From NCBI GenBank assembly GCA_019634415.1, contig JAHQVJ010000175.1:28041-92040 (forward strand): a stretch of DNA of 64,000 nucleotides, written 5' to 3'. Shown here one piece after another: positions 44,890-53,349 of the stretch. Every line of letters begins with the position of its first letter. Position 1 is the first letter of the stretch. The notes beneath the pieces are model-generated. The model ran no database searches, was not told the DNA's origin, and worked only from the letters and a program-made list of their open reading frames with translations. The DNA comes from Myxococcales bacterium (GTDB lineage: Bacteria > Myxococcota_A > UBA796 > GCA-2862545). A program made the position numbers and the translations under genes.

Positions 44890-45969
44890 CTAGGGCTTCT
44901 TCGGCGGGTCGCACGGCCCGATGACGAGGCCCTCCGCCGGGCTGGGCAGCACGATGAAGTCGTCCTCGGTCAGGGTGACCAGCCAGCCCCAGGTACCCCC
45001 CAGGAACACCGTCACCTGGAGGTCGTCGCTCTGGGGCAGCCAGGTCAGCGACACCTGGTCTCCCTCCGGGGTACACGCCGTGTAGGCGATGGTGTCGGCC
45101 AGCGTGAGGGTGTCGTCGTCGTCGTTGTCGATGTAGCCCCCCACCAGCACCACGGCGGAGCCGTCGGGGAAGTAGGGGCTACCCGTGATCTGGTGGTCCA
45201 GGGGTGGCTCGTCGGTCACCGTGATCTCCCAGGTGGCGCCTAGGGCGTCGTCCACCAGGGCGGCAGGCCAGCTCTTCTGACCGAAGGCCGTGATGGGGAA
45301 CGTGGCCAGGCGTAGCTCCGCCTTCTCGTCGTAGGTCCCGCGAACGGTGGCGGAGGAGGCCTCGGGCAGCGGGAGCGGGATGTCGTCGATGGGCAGGACC
45401 TCCAGGCTCTTGTCGTCCACCAGCAGGGCGTTCCAGCCCTCCACGAGGCCCAGCCCTGCGAGATCGATGGGGAACGCGCCGTCCACCTCCAGGAACAACA
45501 GCAGCGGTGGTGCCAGGCCCACATAGAGCTCGCCTGGGTCGTGCACGCCGTCGCTGTCGTCGTCCGCAAAGGCAGCTGCCGTGTAGATGGCGCCCCGCAC
45601 GTTCGGGTCGTCCTTGTCCAAAGACACGAGACCATCGGGATCAGGCACGGCCATGGTGTGCAGCGCCGAGGTCACGCTCTCCGAGGCCAGCTCGTCGAGG
45701 ATGGCGCCCGACTCCGGGTCGAAGCGCGTCAGGTTGATGGCCGTGCCCGGCCAGGCTCCCTGCAGATCGAAGGTCAGGTCCGAGGTGGGCTCGGTCGGCG
45801 TGCCGGTGTCGCCGGTGGGGGTGGTGTCGGTGTCCGTGTCGGTGGTGTCGGTGTCGCCCGTGTCGGCCGTCTCCGTGGGCGTCGTGGTGTCGGTGTCCGT
45901 GTCGTCCGTGGAGCCCTGGGGGCAGCCCGTCAGCCAGAGGCCCAGGGTCAGGATCGTCGCTCGTCTCAT
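44890..45969 (-). CDS. Lipoprotein with Thr/Asp-rich spacer
   Basis: This 359-residue protein has the leader RRATILTLGLWLTGC with the lipobox LTGC. Residues 20-65 are a spacer of repeated Thr-Asp and Thr-Pro units (DTDTDTTTPTETADTGD). The rest is beta-rich (LTFDLQGAWPGTAINLTRFD; TFPITAFGQKSWP; WGWLVTLTEDDF) with few cysteines. It resembles the acidic-spacer lipoproteins found in myxobacteria, but no family is recognised. GGAGG precedes the ATG. Its end is 145 nt from the Fur box of the iron operon, and its start is divergent from leuS. Confidence 0.6.
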   Translation of the reverse strand: MRRATILTLGLWLTGCPQGSTDDTDTDTTTPTETADTGDTDTTDTDTDTTPTGDTGTPTEPTSDLTFDLQGAWPGTAINLTRFDPESGAILDELASESVTSALHTMAVPDPDGLVSLDKDDPNVRGAIYTAAAFADDDSDGVHDPGELYVGLAPPLLLFLEVDGAFPIDLAGLGLVEGWNALLVDDKSLEVLPIDDIPLPLPEASSATVRGTYDEKAELRLATFPITAFGQKSWPAALVDDALGATWEITVTDEPPLDHQITGSPYFPDGSAVVLVGGYIDNDDDDTLTLADTIAYTACTPEGDQVSLTWLPQSDDLQVTVFLGGTWGWLVTLTEDDFIVLPSPAEGLVIGPCDPPKKP

Positions 45970-46088
45970 CCGTCCTCCATCGCAACCCGATCGGACCCAC
46001 GACCCGCCCGCCACGGAAAAGAAAACCGAGAGCGACACGGTGGCGCGACGGTCGGATAGAGCAGCGGCACGATCGGAGAAGACAAGCG

Positions 46089-48650
46089 ATGGCGGCCTAC
46101 GATCACCTGAAGATCGAGTCGAAGTGGCAGCAGTACTGGGAGGAGCACGGCACCTTCCACGTCACCGAAGACGCAGACAAGCCCAAGTTCTACGCGCTGT
46201 GCATGTTCCCCTACCCGAGCGGCTCGGGCCTACACGTCGGCCACCCCGAGAGCTACACCGCGGTGGACATCGTGGCCCGCTACAAGCGCATGAAGGGCTT
46301 CGCCGTGCTCAACCCCATCGGGTTCGACAGCTTCGGCCTGCCCGCCGAGCGCGCTGCCCAGCGGGAGAACCGCCACCCCGCCGAGATCACGCGGGAGAAC
46401 ATCGCCTACTTCCGCACGCAGATGCAGAAGCTCGGCTTCTCCTTCAACTGGGAGCGGGAGGTCTCCACCTGCGAGGCCGACTACTACCACTGGACCCAGT
46501 GGATCTTCCTGAAGCTACACGAGCAAGGCCTCGCCTACCTGGCCGAGGTGCCCGTGAACTGGTGCCCCGCCCAGGGCACGGTGCTGGCCAACGAAGAGGT
46601 GGTGGACGGGCGCTACGTGGAGACGGGCGATCCCGTCGAGCGGCGCAACATGAAGCAGTGGATGCTCAAGATCACGGCCTACGCCCAGCGGCTGCTCGAC
46701 GATCTCGATGGGCTGGACTGGCCCGAGGGCGTGCTCGAGATGCAGCGGCAGTGGATCGGCCGCTCCGAAGGCGCCGAGGTCACCTTCCCCATCCAGGGTG
46801 GCGATCATCGCTTCACCGTGTACACCACCCGCCCCGACACCCTGTTCGGCGCCACCTACTGCGTGCTGGCCCCCGAGCATCCCCTTGTGGCCGAGATCAC
46901 CACCGATGCGCAGCGCGACGAGGTGGTGGCCTACGTGGAGCAGGCCCGCAACCGCTCGGAGATGGACCGCCAGCTGGCCGCCGAGAAGGAGAAGACCGGC
47001 GTCTTCACCGGGGCCATGGCCACCAACCCCGTGAACGGCGAGCCCATCCCCGTCTGGGTGGCCGACTACGTGCTGATGACCTACGGCACCGGCGCCATCA
47101 TGGCCGTGCCCGCCCACGACGAGCGGGACCACGCCTTCGCCAAGAAGTTCGGCCTCGAGATCCGGCCCGTCTACCAGATGGACCAGGAGCACGACTTCCA
47201 AGAGGCCGCCTGGCCGGGCGAGGGGCGTGCGGTGAGCTCGGGCGAGTTCGACGGCCTGTCCATGGCCGAGTTCAAGCCCGCCATCATCCGCTGGCTGGAG
47301 AAGGAGGGCCACGGAGAGGGCAAGGTCAACTTCAAGCTGCGCGACTGGCTCTTCTCGCGCCAGCGCTACTGGGGAGAGCCCTTCCCGGTGGTGCACCTCG
47401 ACGACGGCAGCATCGCCCCCGTCCCCACCGAGGATCTGCCGGTGGTGCTACCCCACGTCGACGCCTACAAGCCCACGGCCGACGGCCGGCCCCCGCTGGC
47501 TCGAGCCGGCGACGACTGGCTGCGCACCGAGGTCGACGGCAAGCCCGCCACGCGCGAGACCAACACGATGCCGCAGTGGGCGGGCTCGTGCTGGTACTAC
47601 CTGCGCTACATGGACCCGCACAACACCGAGGAGCCCTTCGGCAAGGCCGCGGTGGACTACTGGCAGTCCGTGGACCTGTACATCGGCGGCGTGGAGCACG
47701 CCGTGCTGCACCTGCTCTACGCTCGCTTCTGGCACAAGGTGCTCTACGACTGCGGCCTGGTGCCCACCCCCGAGCCCTTCACCAAGCTGTTCAACCAGGG
47801 CATGATCCTGGCCTACGCCTACCGCGACGCGTCGGGCAAGTACCACCACCCCGACGACGTGGAGCAGCGCACCGACGCACCGGTGCAGATGACGAGCTCG
47901 TGGAACCAGCAGGCCGTTCAGACCGACTGGTTCGTGCGGGAGACGGACACGCCCGTCGAGCAGAAGCTCGGCAAGATGGGCAAGTCGCTCAACAACAGCG
48001 TGGACCCACTCGACATCGTGAAGCGCTACGGCGGCGACACGCTGCGCATGTACGAGATGTTCATGGGCCCCCTGGAGCAGGTCAAGCCCTGGCAGACCAG
48101 CGGCTGCGAGGGGATCAGCCGGTTCATCGGGCGCACCTGGCGGCTGTTCGTCGACGACAGCGACCAGCTCAAGGCCTTCGGCGACACCTCCGAGGCGGTG
48201 AACCGCGCGCTGCACGTGGCCATCAAGGAGACCACCGACGGCATCGAGGGCCTGAAGTTCAACACGCCCATCAGCCGCATGATGGAGTTCGTGAACGCGT
48301 GCAAGGGGCAGCTGCCGAGCCAGCAGACCTGCGAGGCCTTCGTGCGCATCCTGTCTCCCTTCGCCCCCCACCTCGCCGAGGAGCTGTGGCAGCGCATGGG
48401 ACACACCGAGAGCCTGGCCTACGCCGAGTGGCCCGAGCACGATGACAGCGCCTTGGTCTCCGACACCATCACCATCGCCGTGCAGGTCAACGGAAAGGTC
48501 CGCGCCCGAATCGAGATCGCCGCCGACGCCGATCAAGCCACCGTGCTCCGCATCGCCAAGGAAGACGCCAACGTGGCCAAGTACCTGGAGGGCAAGGAGC
48601 TGCGGCGCGAGATCTATGTCGCAGGTCGCCTCGTGAACCTGGTGGTGTAG
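46089..48650 (+). CDS. leuS: Leucyl-tRNA synthetase
   Basis: LeuRS charges tRNA-Leu. The protein is 853 residues, the normal bacterial length. The class I signatures are MFPYPSGSGLHVGHPESY (HIGH variant HVGH, residues 49-52) and KMGKSLNNSVDP (KMSKS variant KMGKS, about 623-627). The CP1 editing domain includes FTVYTTRPDTLFGATYCVLAPEHPL and the conserved TYGTGAIMAVPAHDERD. The zinc-less form and C-terminal tRNA-binding domain VNGKVRARIEIAADADQA are present. The KMGKS variant occurs in several phyla. Divergent from the lipoprotein gene at 44890. Confidence 0.95.
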   Translation: MAAYDHLKIESKWQQYWEEHGTFHVTEDADKPKFYALCMFPYPSGSGLHVGHPESYTAVDIVARYKRMKGFAVLNPIGFDSFGLPAERAAQRENRHPAEITRENIAYFRTQMQKLGFSFNWEREVSTCEADYYHWTQWIFLKLHEQGLAYLAEVPVNWCPAQGTVLANEEVVDGRYVETGDPVERRNMKQWMLKITAYAQRLLDDLDGLDWPEGVLEMQRQWIGRSEGAEVTFPIQGGDHRFTVYTTRPDTLFGATYCVLAPEHPLVAEITTDAQRDEVVAYVEQARNRSEMDRQLAAEKEKTGVFTGAMATNPVNGEPIPVWVADYVLMTYGTGAIMAVPAHDERDHAFAKKFGLEIRPVYQMDQEHDFQEAAWPGEGRAVSSGEFDGLSMAEFKPAIIRWLEKEGHGEGKVNFKLRDWLFSRQRYWGEPFPVVHLDDGSIAPVPTEDLPVVLPHVDAYKPTADGRPPLARAGDDWLRTEVDGKPATRETNTMPQWAGSCWYYLRYMDPHNTEEPFGKAAVDYWQSVDLYIGGVEHAVLHLLYARFWHKVLYDCGLVPTPEPFTKLFNQGMILAYAYRDASGKYHHPDDVEQRTDAPVQMTSSWNQQAVQTDWFVRETDTPVEQKLGKMGKSLNNSVDPLDIVKRYGGDTLRMYEMFMGPLEQVKPWQTSGCEGISRFIGRTWRLFVDDSDQLKAFGDTSEAVNRALHVAIKETTDGIEGLKFNTPISRMMEFVNACKGQLPSQQTCEAFVRILSPFAPHLAEELWQRMGHTESLAYAEWPEHDDSALVSDTITIAVQVNGKVRARIEIAADADQATVLRIAKEDANVAKYLEGKELRREIYVAGRLVNLVV

Positions 48651-48729
48651 CCGCGACACCCGCCGACAGCGCCTGTCACCAGCTGATGGGCTATGGTGTG
48701 CACCGCCATCCTGGTGGGGACGAGACCGC

Positions 48730-50586
48730 GTGAAGCTAGAGGTCGGGCAGGTCGTTCAGGGCTATCGCGTGGAGCGCCCCCTCGGCGCCGGGGGTACGGC
48801 CGTCGTCCACCTGGTCACCCATGTGGAGGCCGGCACCCAGCACGCGCTGAAGGTGCTCTCCATCAGCAGCCCCGCCATCCGGGAGCGTATGCTGCGCGAG
48901 GGCCGGGTGCAGTCCACGCTGCAGCACGCCAACGTGGTGGCCGTCGACGACGTGCTCGAGCTGCAGGGCGCCCCGGCCCTGCTGATGGAGTTCGTGGAGG
49001 GACCCTCGCTCGAGGCGGCGCTGAAGCGCTACCGGCTCACCATGAGCGACGCGGAGCTGCTGTTCGCCGGCATCCTCGACGGCGTGAGGGCCGCGCACGC
49101 CGCAGGGCTCGTGCACCGCGATCTGAAGCCCGCCAACGTGCTGCTGGCGCGCACCCCCGAGGGGTTCGTGCCCAAGGTCACCGACTTCGGGCTGGCCAAG
49201 ATGCTGGTGCACCAGCCCGGAGCCGCCCACACCAAGGCGGGCATCTCCATGGGCACCCCGTCGTACATGGCGCCCGAGCAGATCCGAGACGCGCGCTCCG
49301 TGGATCAGCGCGCCGACATCTGGTCGCTGGGTTGCCTGCTCTACGAGCTGACCACACGCCAGCGAGCATTCCCCGGCGATCAGGCGCTGGCCATCTACAA
49401 CGCCGTGGTCGACGCCGACTATCTGCCCCCGCGACGCCACGTGCCCGAGCTCCCCGACCGGATCAACCAAGCCATCCTGGGTTGCCTACGGCTCGATCCG
49501 GGCGATCGCATGCCAGACTGCGACACCCTGGCGGAGGTGCTCTCGGGGGAGCTTCCCTGGGAGGTCGAGGAGGAGCTGATCCTGGGGCGGCCGCTACCCG
49601 AGCCCGACGTGCCACCCGAGCCCTTCGACCCCGACATCCCCATGATGCCGCTCGCATCCCGCGACTCCATCACCGGGGCCACGGCCTCCACGGGGCCGCG
49701 CTCGTCGCTGGTGTCCAGCCTGTCGGGCTCGCTCGGTGCAGGGGCCTCCATCCCCCCCGACGAGCACCTCAAGCGACGTCAGGTGGTGTCCTCGCCGCTG
49801 CTTCCGGGCATCTCCGACTCCCTGTCCGACGACGACCTGCTGCCTGGCGGTCCGCTCATCACCGAGGAGCTGGAGCCCACCGTGGAGCACCTCCCTCGCC
49901 CCGGCGGCCAGGTGCTCGACGCATTGGGCGGCCTGCAGTCCACCACCAGCGCGGGCATGCAGGAATCCACAGTGCTCATGGACCGCGACAGCCTGGGTAC
50001 CTTGAGCCCCCAGGACTCCTTGTCCGAGCCCACCGAGGGCGGGCTGTCGGACCCCGAGCTGTCGGACCCCGACCTCCTCGGCACGCCACGGTCGGGGGGC
50101 TCGGACTGGGTGGTCTGGGTCGGGTTCTTCGGGCTGCTGTCCATGGTGGCCATGGCCGCCATCGCCGTCATGGTGGGCGCCGTGGTGTCAGCCAAGTTCC
50201 CCGGCAGCGTGGAGGAGCCCACGAGAGCCGAGACGTCGACCACCCCGGCCCCGACGCCGCCGCCCGAGGCGGATCGGGCGCCGACCCAGGCCGCTCCTGC
50301 GCCCGTGAAGCCCAAGCCCTCCCCTCGACCCGCGGCCCCACCCACCCTCACGAAGGTGCGCCTGCAGACGTTCCCCTACGGCTCCGAGATCCGGGTGGCC
50401 GGCCAGGGCTCCGTGGGCCACGCGCCGCAGATCGTGAAGGTGCCCACCAAGGTGGTCGGAGCTCAGGTGAAGGACGACGATCGGTGGGTGTCCTTCTCCA
50501 TCGAGCTGGAAGAAGGAGCCACGGACTACTGCCTCATGGTGCCCACGCGACAGGTCCACGTGGGCAAGTGTCCGGTGAGCCCCTGA
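48730..50586 (+). CDS. Membrane-anchored Ser/Thr protein kinase
   Basis: This 618-residue kinase starts at GTG. The kinase domain spans residues 10-265, complete: LGAGGTAVVHLV (Gly-rich loop), HALKV (Lys 41), HRDLKPANVLL (Asp 131), VTDFGLAKML (DFG 152-154) and GTPSYMAPEQ. A Ser/Pro/Asp-rich linker (270-455) with SDPELSDPD-type repeats follows. One transmembrane helix lies at about 460-485 (WVGFFGLLSMVAMAAIAVMVG), then a Pro-rich stretch and a beta-rich C-terminal extracytoplasmic domain (TKVRLQTFPYGSEIRVAG). PknB-like topology suggests an external signal. Its stop overlaps the next ATG, so the small protein at 50586 is coupled. Confidence 0.92.
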   Translation: MKLEVGQVVQGYRVERPLGAGGTAVVHLVTHVEAGTQHALKVLSISSPAIRERMLREGRVQSTLQHANVVAVDDVLELQGAPALLMEFVEGPSLEAALKRYRLTMSDAELLFAGILDGVRAAHAAGLVHRDLKPANVLLARTPEGFVPKVTDFGLAKMLVHQPGAAHTKAGISMGTPSYMAPEQIRDARSVDQRADIWSLGCLLYELTTRQRAFPGDQALAIYNAVVDADYLPPRRHVPELPDRINQAILGCLRLDPGDRMPDCDTLAEVLSGELPWEVEEELILGRPLPEPDVPPEPFDPDIPMMPLASRDSITGATASTGPRSSLVSSLSGSLGAGASIPPDEHLKRRQVVSSPLLPGISDSLSDDDLLPGGPLITEELEPTVEHLPRPGGQVLDALGGLQSTTSAGMQESTVLMDRDSLGTLSPQDSLSEPTEGGLSDPELSDPDLLGTPRSGGSDWVVWVGFFGLLSMVAMAAIAVMVGAVVSAKFPGSVEEPTRAETSTTPAPTPPPEADRAPTQAAPAPVKPKPSPRPAAPPTLTKVRLQTFPYGSEIRVAGQGSVGHAPQIVKVPTKVVGAQVKDDDRWVSFSIELEEGATDYCLMVPTRQVHVGKCPVSP

Positions 50587-51245
50587 TGCTGGGCCTGTGG
50601 TGGATGGTGCAGGCGGCGTGGGGAGCGCCGTGCCCAGACGTCGGGGTCCTCGTGACCCAGGCCTGGCGTGCGTACCACGACGCCGATCTCGTGCTGGCTC
50701 GACGCCTCGCCAACCGGGCCGCCTCCGCACTGGGGTGCCAGCCCCGGGTGGTGAGCAACACCGAGCTGCTCGAGCTGTACTGGCTCGACGCCCACGTGGC
50801 CCTCACCCTCGACGACTCGTTGGCCATCGACCAAGCCATCCAGCGGGCCGTGGCCGTGCAGCACACCGAGGAGGGACGGCCCGGCAACATGGTGGGCTCT
50901 CGACTGCGCCACCTGTGGAGCCGGGTGCGCGACGATCAGGCGGAGCAACTCATCACCATCCGCACCCAAGGGCAGGGCTCGGCGTGGATCGACGGCCGGC
51001 ACCTCACCGGCTCCGAGGGGCTGCAGGTCGCGCCCGGCCTGCACCTCATCCAGAGCGAGACCCCCGACGGCCTCACCTCGCGCGTTCGCCTGTTGGAGCA
51101 CGACTACGACGTGCGCGTGAGCACCGCTGCGTCGACCGAGCCGACCTCGCCGGAGGCCACGTCCAGCCAGCCGGGACCCCCTTCCAAGGGCCGCAGCAGG
51201 CGCAAGAAGCGAAAGCGGAATCGATCCGACGGGTCCGCTCCCTGA
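50586..51245 (+). CDS. Small secreted or periplasmic protein, coupled to the kinase
   Basis: This 219-residue protein's ATG overlaps the kinase stop (TGATG). A weak signal (MLGLWWMVQAAWGAPC) is followed by a helical region with Ala/Leu-rich repeats (AYHDADLVLARRLANRAASALGC) that could be TPR-like. Then comes a beta stretch with QGSAWIDGRHLTGSEGLQVAPG, similar in feel to PEGA modules, and a Lys/Arg-rich tail (RSRRKKRKRNRS). I cannot name the family. A role as ligand sensor or partner of the kinase is suggested only by coupling. Confidence 0.55.
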   Translation: MLGLWWMVQAAWGAPCPDVGVLVTQAWRAYHDADLVLARRLANRAASALGCQPRVVSNTELLELYWLDAHVALTLDDSLAIDQAIQRAVAVQHTEEGRPGNMVGSRLRHLWSRVRDDQAEQLITIRTQGQGSAWIDGRHLTGSEGLQVAPGLHLIQSETPDGLTSRVRLLEHDYDVRVSTAASTEPTSPEATSSQPGPPSKGRSRRKKRKRNRSDGSAP

Positions 51246-51279
51246 CAGGGGCTGGTAGCATCCGGCCGGAGGTCGAGAC

Positions 51280-51888
51280 GTGCTCACCGGAATCCTGCTG
51301 GCCTGTTACCAGGCCCCGGACCTGCCGTTGCTCGATGAGCCCCCCCTCGATCCGCGGCCGTTCACGCCCTGCGACGTGGAGGACGAGAACGTGCCAGTGG
51401 CCTGCGTGATCGACGGAGACACCGTAGACCTGAACGGATGCGGTGCCGACAGCGGAGATCGGATCCGGCTGCTGGGCATCGACGCGCCGGAGACCGAGAA
51501 GCCAGGGGAGCCAGCGGAGTGTCATGCCGACGTCGCCTGGGACTATCTTCGCGACCTCCTCCAGACGGCCGAGGTCACCGTGTCCTTCGACCGCACGTGC
51601 ACCGATCCGTTCGAGCGGACGCTGGCGTACCTGTGGCTCGTGGGAGACGACCTGGACCGCGCGCTGAACGATCCCGAGCTGGAAGAGTTCCTCTGGAGCT
51701 GGTACCTCGACCCCGCGCAGCCGGCGATCCTCGTGAACGAGGCGCTGCTGGGCCTCGGGCTCGCCGATGCGTTCCCAGAGGAGATCGCGGGTACATTGGC
51801 CTTCCAGGGGCGCCTCGACTCGGCCCTCCAACGTGCGCAGCGGAGCCGCAGAGGCCTCTGGGGCGCCTGCACAGACAACGAACCATGA
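51280..51888 (+). CDS. Secreted thermonuclease (SNase) homologue
   Basis: This 202-residue protein starts at GTG and has a lipoprotein leader (LTGILLAC). The SNase domain is complete: VIDGDTVDL, RIRLLGIDAPE with the catalytic Arg and Asp, FDRTCTDPFERTLAYLWL with the Glu/Arg region, and SRRGLWGAC at the end. Five or more cysteines outside the core may form disulfides. SNases hydrolyse DNA and RNA with Ca(II). It lies between the kinase-coupled protein and the coiled-coil gene, all co-directional. Confidence 0.82.
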   Translation: MLTGILLACYQAPDLPLLDEPPLDPRPFTPCDVEDENVPVACVIDGDTVDLNGCGADSGDRIRLLGIDAPETEKPGEPAECHADVAWDYLRDLLQTAEVTVSFDRTCTDPFERTLAYLWLVGDDLDRALNDPELEEFLWSWYLDPAQPAILVNEALLGLGLADAFPEEIAGTLAFQGRLDSALQRAQRSRRGLWGACTDNEP

Positions 51889-51898
51889 TGGAGTCCTG

Positions 51899-52861
51899 AT
51901 GGGAGCCACAACATCGCTCCGACTGGTGGCCGACGCCCTCCAAGAGGTGGAGCGGTGGCGACGCGAGGAAGAGAGTCGCCACACTGCCGAGCTCAAGGAG
52001 ACCGACGACGAGCTCCGAAACCTGGCCAATGCCATCTCGAACCTGGAGCAGCAGCAGCAGGCGCTGGCGCGCTTCCGCGACGACCTGCTGAGCAAGGTGG
52101 CCTCGCTACCCAGGCGGGGCCTCGATCGGGGCCACCAGACGCTGTTCACGGTGATGCGGGAGCAGTCGCAGGCCCTCGAGAAGCGAGAGGCCCAGGTCGC
52201 TGACGCCACCCGCAAGCGGCTCGCCAACCTCGAGGCCACGCTGCGTCAGAGTGCCGTGGCTCCCCTCGTCGACGAGTACCGTCAGTTCAAGGTGGCGGTG
52301 GAGCCCAACCTGTCGAGCCTGCCCGAGAGCTACCGCTCCGTGGTCACCCAGCACCACCACCGCATCAGCGAGCGGCTCCAAGAGCACGTACACGCGTTGC
52401 TGAGCGTTCCCGTGGAGATCAAGGCCGAGCCCCTGCGGGTGGAGGTGGTCTACTCGGTGGACGCGCCCGAGGGCACCCCGGAGCTGCTGGTGGTGGTCAT
52501 CCCCGTCTCGGACCGTGTCCACTTCGGCTGGGTGGACCGGCAAGATGGGCTGCAGACCTGGCTCGCTGCGCGCGTGGTGCAAGCCATCCACGAGGCAGCG
52601 CTGGGCAGCGGCTTCAGCGAGGTGGACCCGATGGCCGGAGGCCACATGGGCCTGCTCGCGGTGGAGGTGGACCTGGTGGGTGCACCAGGGCCGTTCCTCA
52701 CGATGTTCGAGGACCGCCTCGCCGTCCTGCTCTCGGGTGCCCCCGAGCTGGGAGGCGCCGCAGTACTCGCCACCGCATCACAGGTGGACGCCGACTTCGT
52801 CATGCCCCCCGAAGAGGAAGCCGCAGAAGAGCAGGAGGTCACCCATGCTGGAGGAGCTTAA
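51899..52861 (+). CDS. Coiled-coil protein of unknown function
   Basis: This 320-residue cytosolic protein has long coiled-coil helices at residues 5-110 (EVERWRREEESRHTAELKETD; NLEQQQQALARFRDDLL; MREQSQALEKREAQV). A smaller alpha/beta domain follows (about 165-300: EPLRVEVVYSVDAPEG, LLVVVIPVSDRVHFGWV), then an acidic tail (PPEEEAAEEQE). No family recognised. It overlaps the next gene by 17 nt and that gene is 10 nt from the PEGA gene, so the three should be made together. Confidence 0.65.
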   Translation: MGATTSLRLVADALQEVERWRREEESRHTAELKETDDELRNLANAISNLEQQQQALARFRDDLLSKVASLPRRGLDRGHQTLFTVMREQSQALEKREAQVADATRKRLANLEATLRQSAVAPLVDEYRQFKVAVEPNLSSLPESYRSVVTQHHHRISERLQEHVHALLSVPVEIKAEPLRVEVVYSVDAPEGTPELLVVVIPVSDRVHFGWVDRQDGLQTWLAARVVQAIHEAALGSGFSEVDPMAGGHMGLLAVEVDLVGAPGPFLTMFEDRLAVLLSGAPELGGAAVLATASQVDADFVMPPEEEAAEEQEVTHAGGA

Positions 52862-53339
52862 GCCGCTCACGCTGACGGGAACGGCGCGACGCCTGGGGGT
52901 GGACCCCTTCGAGGTGGTGCGCCTGTTGGTGGCTGCGCGAGCCGTCCCGCAGGGGCCCTTCGCCTTGAGCCCCGACCTGGTGCAGCGACTGCGGGAGCTG
53001 GGCAAGATCGATCTGCCCTGGTGGGACACGGTGCAGCTGCCCGCAGACCCCCACCCCAAGCGTCAGCGGGTCCGAGCCGCCCTGCTGCAGCTGCTGTTGC
53101 GCAAGCACATCGACGAGTCCGCCACACGCGTCGACAACGTGCTGCGGGGACTGCCCCCCGAGGAACAGGAGCTTCTACAGCACAGTCTGACGGCCCTGGC
53201 GGAGGCTGGGATGCTCCACATCCGGCCCTCGAACATCGGAAGCGTGGTGAGTGTGGTAGGCAACCGCGTGGAGCAGGTGCGCGCCATCGCCGACGGAGGA
53301 GACATCCCCGCGGAGCTGGCGACCGTCTTCGAAGGTTAA
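52845..53339 (+). CDS. Small protein with a possible helix-turn-helix
   Basis: This 164-residue protein's start region TLTGTARRLGVDPFEVVRLLV has the pattern of a short helix-turn-helix, followed by helical segments (RQRVRAALLQLLLRKHIDES; EEQELLQHSLTALAEAGMLHI) and GSVVSVVGNRVEQVRAI. It may bind DNA or act as an adaptor. No family recognised. It begins inside the end of the coiled-coil gene and is followed 10 nt later by the PEGA gene. It lacks a signal peptide. Confidence 0.6.
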   Translation: MLEELKPLTLTGTARRLGVDPFEVVRLLVAARAVPQGPFALSPDLVQRLRELGKIDLPWWDTVQLPADPHPKRQRVRAALLQLLLRKHIDESATRVDNVLRGLPPEEQELLQHSLTALAEAGMLHIRPSNIGSVVSVVGNRVEQVRAIADGGDIPAELATVFEG

Positions 53340-53349
53340 AGGGGCTTCA

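Noticed and set aside
45587..48445. Long plus-strand frame overlapping leuS
   Set aside because: LeuS occupies the other frame with all its motifs, and this frame has no recognisable similarity.
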